Shown piece by piece: positions 15,817 to 24,606 of a DNA stretch of 64,000 bases. The DNA lies in the NCBI RefSeq assembly GCF_013408245.1, contig NZ_JACBYS010000001.1, forward strand, positions 620,001 through 684,000. Reading direction: 5' to 3'. Each line of letters starts with the position of its first letter. The first letter of the stretch is position 1. Below the pieces are notes generated by a model. That model was not told the DNA's origin, did no database searches, and was given only the letters and a program-made list of their open reading frames with translations. This DNA is from Duganella sp. 1224 (GTDB lineage Bacteria > Pseudomonadota > Gammaproteobacteria > Burkholderiales > Burkholderiaceae_D). Position numbers and translations under genes: made by a program.

Positions 15817-15946
15817 GACCTTTTTGGGGTACGCCAACCCTCAATCCGGCAGCGCGAAGTCGTTACTCCCAATCGCCCAGTACACAAGCGGGCTGAAACA
15901 GGAGATCGTTGCTGGTATCGTTGCTCTTTTCATCTGGACTCTGCTT

Positions 15947-16885
15947 ATGCGCGTGCTTGCCGTGGTCTTTTCGATGCTCCTCGCCGTCACCGGCCAGGCC
16001 CATGCCGCGCGCGATGCGGTCCGCAACTGTTTCGATCCGCAGGATCCGGACCTGATCCGGCTGTGGGACGGCCCGGCGCCAGGCGCCGCCGGCGACGATC
16101 CGTGCCTGGACATTCCCTACCTGCGCGTGTTCCACGCCGCGCATGGCGATCGCCCCGGGCCGGCGCTGTTGCTGCTGGCCGGCGGCGGCTACGACCATCT
16201 GTCCAACCAAAAAGAGCAGGCGCCGGTGGCGACCTATTTCGCGTCCGAACTGAACATCACCACCTTCGTTTTATCTTACCGGCTGGTCCAGGCCGACGGC
16301 ACCTACCGCTACCCGGTGCCGATGTGGGACGGCCAGCGCGCGCTGAAGCTGATACGCCATCGCGCCCAGGCATGGCAAATCGATCCAGCGCGCATCGGCG
16401 TGTTTGGCTTTTCGGCGGGGGGGCATCTGGCCGCCACGCTGGCGCTCCATCCCGACATGGATTTCGGCCTGCCCGCGCGTGACGCCGTGGACGCCACCAG
16501 CGGCGCGGCCGATCTGCTGGGCCTGGGCTATCCGGTGATTTCCATGGATCCTGCCGCGTCCGGCAAGTCCAATACCCGCGCCAAGCTGTTGCATGGCTAT
16601 CGCGGCGCGCAACTGCATCAGCTGGAACAGCGGCTGTCCGCGCAGGACAACGTCAGCGCCCGCACGCCGCCGGTGTTCCTGTTTGTCAGCATGGACGACC
16701 AGCGCATCGATCCGAATAACAGCGTGATGTTTGGCGATGCGCTAAACGCCGCCGGCGTGCCCAACGAAACGCACTTCTTTGCCCATGGCGCGCATGGGGC
16801 GGGGCTGGCCGATCAATTGCCGGAAGAGCGCGTGTGGCCGGAACAATTCAAGCGCTGGCTCACGCGCCAGCATTTCATTCCGTAG
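15947..16885 (+). CDS. secreted alpha/beta hydrolase, probable carbohydrate esterase
   Basis: A 312-aa protein with a signal peptide (MRVLAVVFSMLLAVTGQAHA). It shows the BD-FAE/acetyl-xylan-esterase style fold: LLLLAGGGYDHLSNQKE, a YRLVQ...W segment, the nucleophile elbow GFSAGGHLAATLA, Asp in VSMDDQRIDP and His in FAHGAHGAG. Related proteins deacetylate xylan or oligosaccharides. It resembles the esterase at 41850 in layout (YRLVQ, FGFSAG, DDP/DDQ, HGxHG). The ATG at 15947 gives the signal peptide; the longer open frame upstream runs through the repeat and is not used. A terminator follows. Confidence 0.82.
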   Translation: MRVLAVVFSMLLAVTGQAHAARDAVRNCFDPQDPDLIRLWDGPAPGAAGDDPCLDIPYLRVFHAAHGDRPGPALLLLAGGGYDHLSNQKEQAPVATYFASELNITTFVLSYRLVQADGTYRYPVPMWDGQRALKLIRHRAQAWQIDPARIGVFGFSAGGHLAATLALHPDMDFGLPARDAVDATSGAADLLGLGYPVISMDPAASGKSNTRAKLLHGYRGAQLHQLEQRLSAQDNVSARTPPVFLFVSMDDQRIDPNNSVMFGDALNAAGVPNETHFFAHGAHGAGLADQLPEERVWPEQFKRWLTRQHFIP

Positions 16886-16921
16886 ATCCAGGCGCGCTTC
16901 AGTTGTTAAAACACAACTTTG

Positions 16922-16952
16922 AACAGGCAGCCCGCGCGGCTGCCTGTTGTCT
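16922..16952 (+). terminator. intrinsic terminator after the esterase
   Basis: AACAGGCAGCC (16922-16932) pairs with GGCTGCCTGTT (16938-16948) around a 5-nt loop, followed by GTCTT. The T-run is modest. Confidence 0.7.
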
Positions 16953-16997
16953 TGGGCGGCCGTGAAGCAAGGGCGTCAGCAGAGGACGATAGCCGCT

Positions 16998-17097
16998 GAT
17001 ACCGATTTCGGTATGAACCCATGCAAAAAAATTATTGGTTGCTTAGCAATGCAAGCGATACATTAAGTTTGTCCGAAAATGTTACCGCAAACATTTT
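16998..17097 (+). promoter_or_regulatory. promoter and LacI-type operator of the TonB receptor at 17166
   Basis: A small palindrome ATACCGA-TT-TCGGTAT (16999-17014) precedes AAAAAAATTATTGGTT (17025-17040). TTGGTT serves as -35, then 17 bases, then ATACAT (17058-17063) as -10. Downstream, at about +10, is AAAATGTT-ACCGCA-AACATTTT (17076-17097), a 22-bp palindrome with core TGTTACCGCAAACA, suited to a repressor of the LacI family. The same blocks in the same order precede the xylanolytic operon at 39228. Confidence 0.72.
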
Positions 17098-17165
17098 CAC
17101 GGCTCGCTAACATCGGAGCTAACAAGGACCACGATAGCGATATACAAAAAAATCAAGGAGACCTT

Positions 17166-20126
17166 ATGCAAACCCCATTTCAGCGTCGTTTGATGTGCCT
17201 GGCCGTGGCCAGCGCCTGCAGTGCCCTGGCCGTGCCCGGCCTCGCCCAGCAGGCCGACACGCCGGCCGCCGACGCCCCGCAGGTGATCGTGACCGGCATC
17301 CGCGCCAGTATGCAGTCCACCCTGAATCTGAAACGCAACTCGGACGGCATCGTCGACGGCATCGTCGCCGAAGACATGGGCAAGTTCCCGGACACCAACC
17401 TGGCCGAGTCGCTGCAGCGCATCTCGGGCGTCTCGATCGACCGCAGCAATGGCGAGGGGCAGAAGGTCACCGTGCGCGGCCTGGGGCCGGACTTCAACCT
17501 GGTGCTGCTGAATGGCCGCCAGATGCCGACCACCGACCTGAGCGACCTGTCCGGCCGGTCGTTCGACTTTTCCAACCTGGCCTCGGAATCGATCTCGCAG
17601 CTGCAGGTGTACAAGACCGGCCGCGCCGACAGCCCGACCGGCGGCATCGGCGCCACCATCAACGTCATCACCGGCCGCCCGTTCGACAATCCGGGCATGC
17701 ACTCCAGCGTCGGCATCAAGGCGGTCAAGGACACTTCCAACGACCACCTGCCGAATGACGTCAAGGGCAAGAGCGTGACGCCGGAAATCTCCGGCATCTA
17801 CAGCAACACCAGCGCCGACGGCCGCTTTGGCGTGTCGCTGAGCGCCAGCTACCAGTCGCGCGACTCCGGCTTCAACCGCGCCGGCCTGTTCAACGGCTAC
17901 CAGGGCCCGTACCTCGGCTCGGCCGTGATCGACGGCCAGACGCTGCCGCAGCCGGGCCAGCCGGGCGCGCAGAACATCACCAACCGTCCCGCGCCGGACG
18001 CGCTGTACTCGATTCCGCAGAATATGAACTACAACGTCGCGGCGGTGCAGCGGCAGCGCACCAACGGCCAGCTGACCTTCCAGTTCCGCCCGGTCAAGGA
18101 GCTGACCACGACGGTCGACTACACCTATTCGGAAAACAAGATCCAGACCAAGCGTAACGAGCTCAGCGTGTGGTTCGCGCAGACGCCGACCTCCACCAGC
18201 AGCTGGCCGAGCGGCCACGTGGTGTCGCCGCTGACCTACCAGGAAGTCTACCCGACGCCGCAGGACATCTCGGTGGTGGGCAGCGACTTCGCCACCAAGA
18301 CCAAGAACCAGTCGCTCGGCTTCAACGCCCAGTGGAAGGCCAGCCCCGGCCTGAAGCTGGAGTTCGACGCCCACCACTCGACCGCCGAATCCGGCGCCGA
18401 CAGCCCGTTCGGCAGCGAGAACGCGCTGTCCAACGCCAGCTTCAGCCGCGGCACCACCAAGGTCGACTTCACCCATGAACTGCCGATCCTGAGCATGCCG
18501 GCCGCCGACCTGGCCAAGGCGCCGATCCAGGCCGCCGGCTCGTGGTTCCACAACAGCTACGAGAAGTCCACCATCAAGCAGGCCCAGGTGAAGGGCTCGC
18601 TGCAGATGATGGAAGCGTCCAACCTCAACTTTGGCGTCGGCTATACCGACACCACCAACCGCTCGACCTACTCGAACGTGCAGAACAACACCTGGGGCGG
18701 CGCCACCAAGGCCTCGGACTATCCGGCCAGCCTGTTCCAAGCCAACTCGCTGCCGTCGTTCTTCAACAAGCTGGGCGGCGCCAATTCGCCGGACCTGTTC
18801 GCCACGCTCTATACCTTCAACTTCGCCCAGGTGCGCCAGGTGACCGCCAACGCGGTCGGCAACCAGGCCGCCTACCTGCCGAACTTCGCCAGCGCCGACA
18901 CCGACCGCACGCTGACCGAGAAAACCACCTCGGCCTACGTCGGCTTTGACACCGACTGGGACACCAAGATTCCGTTCCACTCGTCGTTCGGCGTGCGCGT
19001 CGAGCGCACCAAGGTCGACTCGGTCGCGCAGGTGCTGCCGGCGTCGGCGGTGGTGTGGGTGGCGCAGAACGAGCTGCCGCTGACCTTCGGCGGCCAGGCC
19101 TTCAGCAACAAGGACGCGTCCTACACCAATGTGCTGCCGGCCATCAATCTGGACGCCGACCTGCGCAGCGACATGAAGCTGCGCGCCAGCGCCGGCATCA
19201 CCATCGGCCGCGCCCGCTACGACCAGTTGCAGGGCGGCCTGACGCTGGGCACCATCGCCAACGTCTTCACCGGCGGCAGCGCCTCGGTCGGCAACCCGGC
19301 GCTGAAGCCGGTCAAGTCGAAGAACCTGGACCTGTCGTGGGAATGGTATTACGACAAGCAGAGCCTGGTGTCGCTGGCTTACTTCCGCAAGCAGCTGGAC
19401 AACTACGCCGGCCAGACGCTGATCTCGCAGACGCTGTATGACCTGCACACGCCGATCGGCGGCGCCTACTACAAGGCGGCGCTGGCCAGCGGTTGCGGCG
19501 CGGCCGACACCAACTGCATCCGCAACTACATCCTCGGCAACTTCGACGGCCAGCCGGGCGTCAAGAAGACCGGCGTCAAGGGCGACGGCATGCTGGACGG
19601 CACCATCACCGGCCTGCCGACCGATCCGCTGCTGAACTTCCAGACCACCACCTACGCCAACCAGAAGTCGGCCAACGTCAGCGGCGCCGAGGTCAACGTG
19701 CAGCACATGTTCGGCCAGAGCGGCTTTGGCATCCAGGCCAACTACACCTACGTGCACTCGCCGCTGAAGTACAACAACGCCGACGTGAACGACCAGTTCG
19801 CGATTCTCGGTCTGAGCAATTCGGCCAACGTGGTGGGCATCTTCGAGAACAAGGACTGGTCGGTGCGCCTGGCCTACAACTGGCGCGACGAGTTTCTGGC
19901 CGCGACGGTGGACGGCAATGGCCGCGCGGCACCGGTGTACACCGACGCCTACGGCCAGTTCGACCTCAGCATCGGCTACAACTACAACAAGAACCTGAGC
20001 TTCCAGCTGGAGGCGATCAACCTCAACGATGCGACCCAACGCCAGCACGGCCGCACGATGGCGTCGACGCTGAATGTGACGCAAGCCGGACCGCGTTACA
20101 TGATCGGCGCGCGTTACAAGTTCTGA
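17166..20126 (+). CDS. TonB-dependent receptor, probable oligosaccharide importer
   Basis: A 986-aa outer-membrane receptor. The signal peptide (MQTPFQRRLMCLAVASACSA...AQQ) is followed by a TonB-box-like VIVTGIRASMQSTL, a plug domain (DTNLAESLQRISGVSIDR...VTVRGLGPDFNLVLLNGRQ...GGIGATINVIT) and a beta-barrel ending in RYMIGARYKF with a terminal Phe. The IRASMQSTLNLKR type is common in carbohydrate-specific receptors of the CirA/xanthomonad kind. The ATG at 17166 has AAGGAG upstream; the longer frame starts inside the operator. It shares promoter elements with the xylan operon at 39228, so it probably takes up xylan-derived oligosaccharides (inference). Its end overlaps the convergent racemase gene by 13 bp. 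Confidence 0.92.
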   Translation: MQTPFQRRLMCLAVASACSALAVPGLAQQADTPAADAPQVIVTGIRASMQSTLNLKRNSDGIVDGIVAEDMGKFPDTNLAESLQRISGVSIDRSNGEGQKVTVRGLGPDFNLVLLNGRQMPTTDLSDLSGRSFDFSNLASESISQLQVYKTGRADSPTGGIGATINVITGRPFDNPGMHSSVGIKAVKDTSNDHLPNDVKGKSVTPEISGIYSNTSADGRFGVSLSASYQSRDSGFNRAGLFNGYQGPYLGSAVIDGQTLPQPGQPGAQNITNRPAPDALYSIPQNMNYNVAAVQRQRTNGQLTFQFRPVKELTTTVDYTYSENKIQTKRNELSVWFAQTPTSTSSWPSGHVVSPLTYQEVYPTPQDISVVGSDFATKTKNQSLGFNAQWKASPGLKLEFDAHHSTAESGADSPFGSENALSNASFSRGTTKVDFTHELPILSMPAADLAKAPIQAAGSWFHNSYEKSTIKQAQVKGSLQMMEASNLNFGVGYTDTTNRSTYSNVQNNTWGGATKASDYPASLFQANSLPSFFNKLGGANSPDLFATLYTFNFAQVRQVTANAVGNQAAYLPNFASADTDRTLTEKTTSAYVGFDTDWDTKIPFHSSFGVRVERTKVDSVAQVLPASAVVWVAQNELPLTFGGQAFSNKDASYTNVLPAINLDADLRSDMKLRASAGITIGRARYDQLQGGLTLGTIANVFTGGSASVGNPALKPVKSKNLDLSWEWYYDKQSLVSLAYFRKQLDNYAGQTLISQTLYDLHTPIGGAYYKAALASGCGAADTNCIRNYILGNFDGQPGVKKTGVKGDGMLDGTITGLPTDPLLNFQTTTYANQKSANVSGAEVNVQHMFGQSGFGIQANYTYVHSPLKYNNADVNDQFAILGLSNSANVVGIFENKDWSVRLAYNWRDEFLAATVDGNGRAAPVYTDAYGQFDLSIGYNYNKNLSFQLEAINLNDATQRQHGRTMASTLNVTQAGPRYMIGARYKF

Positions 20127-20878
20127 CGCGCCGCCGCCGGCCAGGCTGAGTCTTCCCGCAGCGAAAAATCCACCGCGGCCTGCGCATGCAGTGCCGTGGT
20201 GTCCAGCACCGGCAGCGGGCTGTCGGCCTGGCCGATCAACAGGCCGATTTCGGTGCATCCCAACAGCACCGCCTCGGCCCCGCGCGCGGCCAGCTCGCCG
20301 ATGATGCGCTGGTAGACCTGGCGCGAGCCGTCGCGGATCACGCCGGCGCATAACTCCTCGTAAATAATGCGATGCACGTCGGCGCGCCCGGCCTCGTCCG
20401 GCACCAGCACGCGCAGGCCGTAGTGGCGCTCCAGCCGTTCGCGCAGGAATGGCTGCTCCATCGTGAAGCGCGTGCCCAGCAGCCCCAGCACTGTCGCTTG
20501 CCGGCGCCGCGCCGCCGCGCCGACCGGATCGGCGATGTGCAGGAACGGAAGCGGCGCCGCCGCCGCGATCCGGTCGGCCAGCTTGTGCATGGTGTTGGTG
20601 CATAACACGATGCAGTCGGCGCCGCCCCGGTACAGCCGCCTGGCGGCGTCTTCCAGCATGACGGCGGCGTCGTCCCAGCGGCCATCGTGCTGCGCCTGCT
20701 GGATGGGGCCAAAGTCCACGCTGTGCAGCAACAGCCTGGCCGAGCGCAGCGGGCCGAGCCGGCGCCGGATCTCCTGGTTGATCAGGCGGTAGTATTCGGC
20801 GCTGGACTCCCAGCTCATGCCGCCGATAAGACCGATGACGCGGGGCTGGTCAGGCCCTTGGTGTGTTAAGGTATCCAT
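20114..20878 (-). CDS. aspartate/glutamate racemase family protein
   Basis: A 254-aa cofactor-independent racemase. It shows the opening IGLIGGMSWESSAEYYRLIN, the first catalytic Cys in CIVLCTNTMHKL and the second in VLLGCTEIGLL, both typical of the aspartate-racemase branch. The start at 20878 (MDTLTHQG...) is chosen; an upstream ATG at 20917 would overlap the divergent AraC gene. Substrate specificity cannot be read. It is divergent from the AraC-type regulator (37 bp), which may control it. Confidence 0.88.
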   Translation of the reverse strand: MDTLTHQGPDQPRVIGLIGGMSWESSAEYYRLINQEIRRRLGPLRSARLLLHSVDFGPIQQAQHDGRWDDAAVMLEDAARRLYRGGADCIVLCTNTMHKLADRIAAAAPLPFLHIADPVGAAARRRQATVLGLLGTRFTMEQPFLRERLERHYGLRVLVPDEAGRADVHRIIYEELCAGVIRDGSRQVYQRIIGELAARGAEAVLLGCTEIGLLIGQADSPLPVLDTTALHAQAAVDFSLREDSAWPAAARQNL

Positions 20879-20915
20879 GCCAGCAGTATCCACGCACCAC
20901 GGGCCGGGGTCTATC

Positions 20916-21689
20916 ATGAAATTTCAATCGTCGGCGTTTCCCGCAATGCAGGCAGAGCTGCTGCCGCGCCGCGCCTACAGCGCCCGCGACCCGGTGCTGA
21001 CCCATACGCTGGGCGTGGCGCTGGAGCGGCAGCGCGGCGTGCACGCCATCGGCAGCGACCGCCGCACCGACTTCGACACCTGGCCCGGCACGCTCGCCTA
21101 CACGCCGCCGGGCGTGGAGGTGTTTTCCGAGTCGCCCGGCGGCGGTGAATACCTGGTGGTGCGCTGGACGCCGGCGGCGGACGTGGTGCTCGGCGTGGCG
21201 CCGGACCGGCGCCACCAGTGGAGCGGGCACGGTCAGGCGCTGCGCGCCGCCATCGCGCTGCGGCGCCTGCTGCTGACCGAGGCGCCCGATGCGCTGGCGA
21301 TCGAGCAGGCGATGCTGGCGCTGGTCGGCCTTGATGCGCGCGCGCCGGTGGCGCCGGCCCAGTCCACGCGCGTGGTCTACCAGCGCGTGCTGGAGCGGAT
21401 AGCGTCCGGCTTCGATCAGCCGCTGGCCATCGCCCAGCTGGCGGCGGAGGAGGGCAGGACGCCGCTGGCCTTCCTGCGCGAATTCACCCGGGCGGTGGGA
21501 ATGACGCCGCATGCGTTCATCGTCGAAACGCGGGTGCAGGCGGCGCGCGCGATGATGGCCGACGCCGGCCTGCCGCTGTCCCATATCGCCGCCGCCTGCG
21601 GATTTACCCACCAGTCGCACATGGGCGTGGCCTTCCGCAAAGTGCTCGGGCAGACGCCTGGCGCCTACCGCGCGCGGCGCTGCTTATAG
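20916..21689 (+). CDS. AraC-family transcriptional regulator
   Basis: A 257-aa protein with an N-terminal sensing region and a C-terminal double helix-turn-helix (LAIAQLAAEEGRTPLAFLREFTRAVGMTPHAFIVETRVQAARAMM...SHIAAACGFTHQSHMGVAFRKVLGQTPGAYR). The ATG at 20916 starts right after the racemase promoter region; the longer frame runs back into the racemase gene. It probably regulates the divergent racemase. Its last 6 bp overlap the convergent LysR gene. Confidence 0.88.
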   Translation: MKFQSSAFPAMQAELLPRRAYSARDPVLTHTLGVALERQRGVHAIGSDRRTDFDTWPGTLAYTPPGVEVFSESPGGGEYLVVRWTPAADVVLGVAPDRRHQWSGHGQALRAAIALRRLLLTEAPDALAIEQAMLALVGLDARAPVAPAQSTRVVYQRVLERIASGFDQPLAIAQLAAEEGRTPLAFLREFTRAVGMTPHAFIVETRVQAARAMMADAGLPLSHIAAACGFTHQSHMGVAFRKVLGQTPGAYRARRCL

Positions 21690-22589
21690 CGGCCCGAAGC
21701 GGCTGCCGTACAAGGCCACCAGCCAGTCCACAAACACCCGCACGCGCGGCGACAAATGCCGCCGGTACGGGTACAGCGCCGACACCGTCATCTCGGGACT
21801 CCGCCATTCCGGCAGCAGCGCCACCAGCCGGCCATCGGCCAGTGCCTGCTCCACGTGAAAGCGCGGCACCTGCACGATGCCGGCCCCGCGCAGCGCGCAC
21901 AGCACATTGTTCTCGGCATCGTTGACGCTGATCCAGCCCGGCAGCATGAAATCCTTGGGCGCGCCGTCGACGATCAGCGTCAGCGGATAGTCGATGCCGC
22001 CGCCGCTGGCGAAAAACTTCACCATTTGATGGCCGGCCAGATCGTCCGGATGCCGCGGCGTGCCGCAGCGCGCCAGATAGTCCGGGCTGGCGCACATCAC
22101 CTGCGGCATCGACGCCAGCGGCCGCGCCACCAGGTTGGAATCGCGCAGCGCGCCGGCGCGGATCACGCAATCGACCCCTTCGCGCACCAGGTCAACCAGC
22201 CGGTCGCCGCTGCTCAGCACCAGTTCGATGTTCGGATAACGGCGGCGGAAATCGTCGATCGCCGGCAGCACGATGTGCTGCGCGTGGGTGCCGCTCATAT
22301 CGACCCGCAAGGTGCCGCGCGGATTGGACGCCACGTGGCGGAACGAGGCCTCGGCATCGTCCAGCTCACTGAGCACGTGGACGCAGCGGTCGTAATACGC
22401 CTGCCCGTCGTGTGTGGCGCGTACCTGGCGCGTGGTGCGGTCCAGCAGGCGCACGCCAAGCCGCGCCTCCAGGTCCTTGATGGCGTTGGTGGCGGTGGGG
22501 CGCGGGATGTCCAGCATCTCCGCCGCCCGGCTGAAGCTGCCCGTTTCCACGATGCGCGTGAACAGCACCAGGGTGTCAAGCCGGTCCAT
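21684..22589 (-). CDS. LysR-family transcriptional regulator
   Basis: A 301-aa LysR regulator: N-terminal winged HTH (LDTLVLFTRIVETGSFSRAAEMLDIPRPTATNAIKDLEARLGVRLLDRTTR) and a substrate-binding effector domain ending in LSPRVRVFVDWLVALY. This is the subgroup that often represses or activates a divergent SDR. The start at 22589 begins right at the HTH. It is divergent from the SDR at 22688 with a 98-bp gap. Confidence 0.92.
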   Translation of the reverse strand: MDRLDTLVLFTRIVETGSFSRAAEMLDIPRPTATNAIKDLEARLGVRLLDRTTRQVRATHDGQAYYDRCVHVLSELDDAEASFRHVASNPRGTLRVDMSGTHAQHIVLPAIDDFRRRYPNIELVLSSGDRLVDLVREGVDCVIRAGALRDSNLVARPLASMPQVMCASPDYLARCGTPRHPDDLAGHQMVKFFASGGGIDYPLTLIVDGAPKDFMLPGWISVNDAENNVLCALRGAGIVQVPRFHVEQALADGRLVALLPEWRSPEMTVSALYPYRRHLSPRVRVFVDWLVALYGSRFGPL

Positions 22590-22687
22590 TGTTATTCCTG
22601 GTGAAATTAAGATGTGCTGATTTTCGCATTTATTTGGCTTCGCGTAACAACAATAATGAACACATCGCACAACGCAGGAGCAAAACC

Positions 22688-23428
22688 ATGCAAACCTCAG
22701 CACACAAAGTGGCCATCGTCACAGGTGCCTCGCGCGGCATCGGCCAGACCATCGCCCGCCGCCTTGCCAGCGACGGCTACGCGGTCGTCGTCAACTACGC
22801 CGGCAACGCCGAGGCGGCCGCCGCCGTGGTGGCGGCAATTCAAGCCGACGGCGGCGCGGCGGTGGCGGTCAAGGCCGATGTCAGCCAGCCCGACGCGGTG
22901 CGCGGCCTGTTCGCCAGCGCCCGCCAAGCCTTCGGCCGGGTCGACGTGGTGGTGGCCAACGGCGGCATCATGAAGAATGCGCTGATCGGCGACATGCCGC
23001 TGGCCGACTTCGACCAGATCGTCAACGTCAACCTGCGCGGCGCCTTCCTGTTGATGGCGGAGGCGTCACGGCACCTGGGGCGCGGCGGGCGCTTCATCGC
23101 GCTGTCCACCAGCGTCATCGCCAAGAATGTGCCCAGCTACGGCGCCTATATCGCCTCCAAGGCCGGCGTGGAAGGGCTGGTCAAGGTCTTCGCCAACGAG
23201 CTGCGCGGGCGCAACATCACGGTCAACGCCGTCGCCCCGGGCCCGGTGGCCACCGAGCTGTTCTTCGAAGGCAAGAGCGACGAGCAGGTGGCGCACATCA
23301 TCATGCAGTCGCCGCTGGAGCGCATCGGCCAGCCCAAGGATATCGCCGACGCGGTGTCCTTCCTGGCCAGTGAGCAGGGCGGCTGGATCAACGGACAAGT
23401 CATCCGTTCCAACGGTGGTTTCGCCTGA
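22688..23428 (+). CDS. SDR family oxidoreductase
   Basis: A 246-aa classical SDR: TGASRGIGQTIA nucleotide loop, a VVANGGIM motif where NNAG is usual, catalytic Ser in ALSTSVIA, YGAYIASKAG active site, and a C-terminal GGWINGQVIRSNGG. The NAG to NGG change is tolerated in some members. GCAGGAGC lies upstream of the ATG. The tautomerase gene follows after 40 bp, and the divergent LysR gene probably regulates both. Confidence 0.9.
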   Translation: MQTSAHKVAIVTGASRGIGQTIARRLASDGYAVVVNYAGNAEAAAAVVAAIQADGGAAVAVKADVSQPDAVRGLFASARQAFGRVDVVVANGGIMKNALIGDMPLADFDQIVNVNLRGAFLLMAEASRHLGRGGRFIALSTSVIAKNVPSYGAYIASKAGVEGLVKVFANELRGRNITVNAVAPGPVATELFFEGKSDEQVAHIIMQSPLERIGQPKDIADAVSFLASEQGGWINGQVIRSNGGFA

Positions 23429-23468
23429 CACCACCATCATTCACCAACGGCATTTAAAGGAGAAAACC

Positions 23469-23684
23469 ATGCCATTCGCAAACTTCAAATTCCCGGAAGG
23501 GATCATCGATGCGGCCCGCAAGGAAGAAATCATCCACCGCGTGACCGATATGTTCGTCGAGTACTACGGCGAGGGTGTCCGCCAGTACACCATGGTGCTG
23601 GTCGAGGAAGTGGCCGACGGCGGCTGGGGCCGCGCCGACGAGACGCTAACCCTGGCCAAGATGGGCAAGCCACCGAAGTCCTGA
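23469..23684 (+). CDS. 4-oxalocrotonate tautomerase-like protein
   Basis: A 71-aa tautomerase-superfamily protein. After Met removal the N-terminus is Pro (MPFANFKFPEG), the catalytic base of the family, and the helix ARKEEIIHRVTDMFVEYYG fits the fold. TMVLVEEVADGGWGRADE is typical of this subgroup. It follows the SDR and has AAAGGAG just upstream. The pair may detoxify or rearrange a carbonyl compound; the substrate is unknown. Confidence 0.85.
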   Translation: MPFANFKFPEGIIDAARKEEIIHRVTDMFVEYYGEGVRQYTMVLVEEVADGGWGRADETLTLAKMGKPPKS

Positions 23685-23754
23685 GCCGCGCGCCCGCCGG
23701 TCAGCCCAGGCTGGCCATGCCTGAGGCTGCTCCGCTGATTGTCGGCGGGCCGCC

Positions 23755-24009
23755 TCAGGCGGTGGTGTTGATGCGGTGGCCGGTGACGGACTGCTGCGGC
23801 TGCTCCTGTTCGGCGCGGCGCGCTTTCAGCAGTTCGGCGAACGTGGTGGGCAGACTCACGCCCGGATTGGGCAGCGGCTGGTCGGTATCGAGCGAGGCGT
23901 AGTAGGCGGCGTTGGGGCTGGCGGCCCAGCCGCCGGCGGCGGATTTGCCTTGGGCTTGCATGTCACGGATCCAGGCGGTGCCGGATTTGCTGATGGTCAG
24001 ATGGCTCAT
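23755..24009 (-). CDS. small protein of unknown function
   Basis: An 84-aa soluble, polar protein (MSHLTISKSGTAWIRDMQAQ...) with a Pro-rich middle (DTDQPLPNPGVSLPTTFAELL) and a charged helix (LLKARRAEQEQPQQ). There is no signal peptide or membrane segment. AAAGGAACACCGCA before the ATG is a reasonable ribosome site. It is isolated between the tautomerase and the NTF2-like gene. The coding status is plausible rather than certain. Confidence 0.55.
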   Translation of the reverse strand: MSHLTISKSGTAWIRDMQAQGKSAAGGWAASPNAAYYASLDTDQPLPNPGVSLPTTFAELLKARRAEQEQPQQSVTGHRINTTA

Positions 24010-24174
24010 TGCGGTGTTCCTTTCCAGTGGGTCGAAAGACAGGGCGTTGCCCGGTCAATATACGCAGTTGCCGCCCCCGGTTCGATGTTGAATTCGACAA
24101 TACTGTATTGCGCGCGCAAGCTCGTGCCGGTGGCCGCCGCTTTCTACAATGGCTGGACTTTTCAAGGACCATCC

Positions 24175-24606
24175 ATGCACAAATTGATACAACTCCGTGA
24201 AGCCGGCGCCAGCGCCGAAGAAATCGGCGCCATTCTGGCGCCGGAAGTCGTATTTAAAAGCCCCATCCTGTCGCGCAGCGTGACCGGGCGCGAGGCGGTG
24301 GCGCGCACCATGGTGGGCGCGATCGCCGTGCGCGAGGGCAGTTACATCAGCGAGATGAGCGACGGTCAGGTGACCTTGCTGGTGTGGCGCGGCACGGTTG
24401 ACGGCCAGCCGCTCGACAGCTTCGAGATGCTCTTGCACGATGACGACGGCCTGGTGGTCGAGCGCAGCGTCGCCATGCGGCCGTTTGCGTCGGTGCTGGC
24501 GTTTCGCCAGGCGTTCTACGAGCGCATGAAGGACGTGCTCGATCCCAGCTATTTCGTGCTGCCGGGCTTGTCGGACGCCTCGGCGCTGGCGCGGGGAACG
24601 CGATGA
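24175..24606 (+). CDS. NTF2/SnoaL-like protein
   Basis: A 143-aa cone-fold protein of the nuclear transport factor 2 type: MHKLIQLREAGASAEEIGAIL, VVFKSPILSRSVTGREAVARTM, then beta strands ISEMSDGQVTLLVWRGTVDG and DSFEMLLHDDDGLVVERSV. No catalytic dyad can be assigned. AAGGACC is upstream of the ATG. Its stop overlaps the start of the next hydrolase gene (ATGA), so the two are translationally coupled. Confidence 0.75.
   Translation: MHKLIQLREAGASAEEIGAILAPEVVFKSPILSRSVTGREAVARTMVGAIAVREGSYISEMSDGQVTLLVWRGTVDGQPLDSFEMLLHDDDGLVVERSVAMRPFASVLAFRQAFYERMKDVLDPSYFVLPGLSDASALARGTR

Noticed and set aside
15602..15946. Upstream extension of the esterase at 15947
   Set aside because: The extension would run through the 3' end of the kinase gene and the dispersed palindrome; the signal peptide begins at 15947.
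17097..20603. A 1168-codon open frame antisense to the TonB receptor
   Set aside because: Low-complexity Arg/Ala/Val/His-rich translation with no domain; it mirrors the codon bias of the real gene and lacks a ribosome site. The same applies to the long antisense frames over 27514-31323, 39144-42860, 42854-45604, 47161-50394 and 57067-59454.
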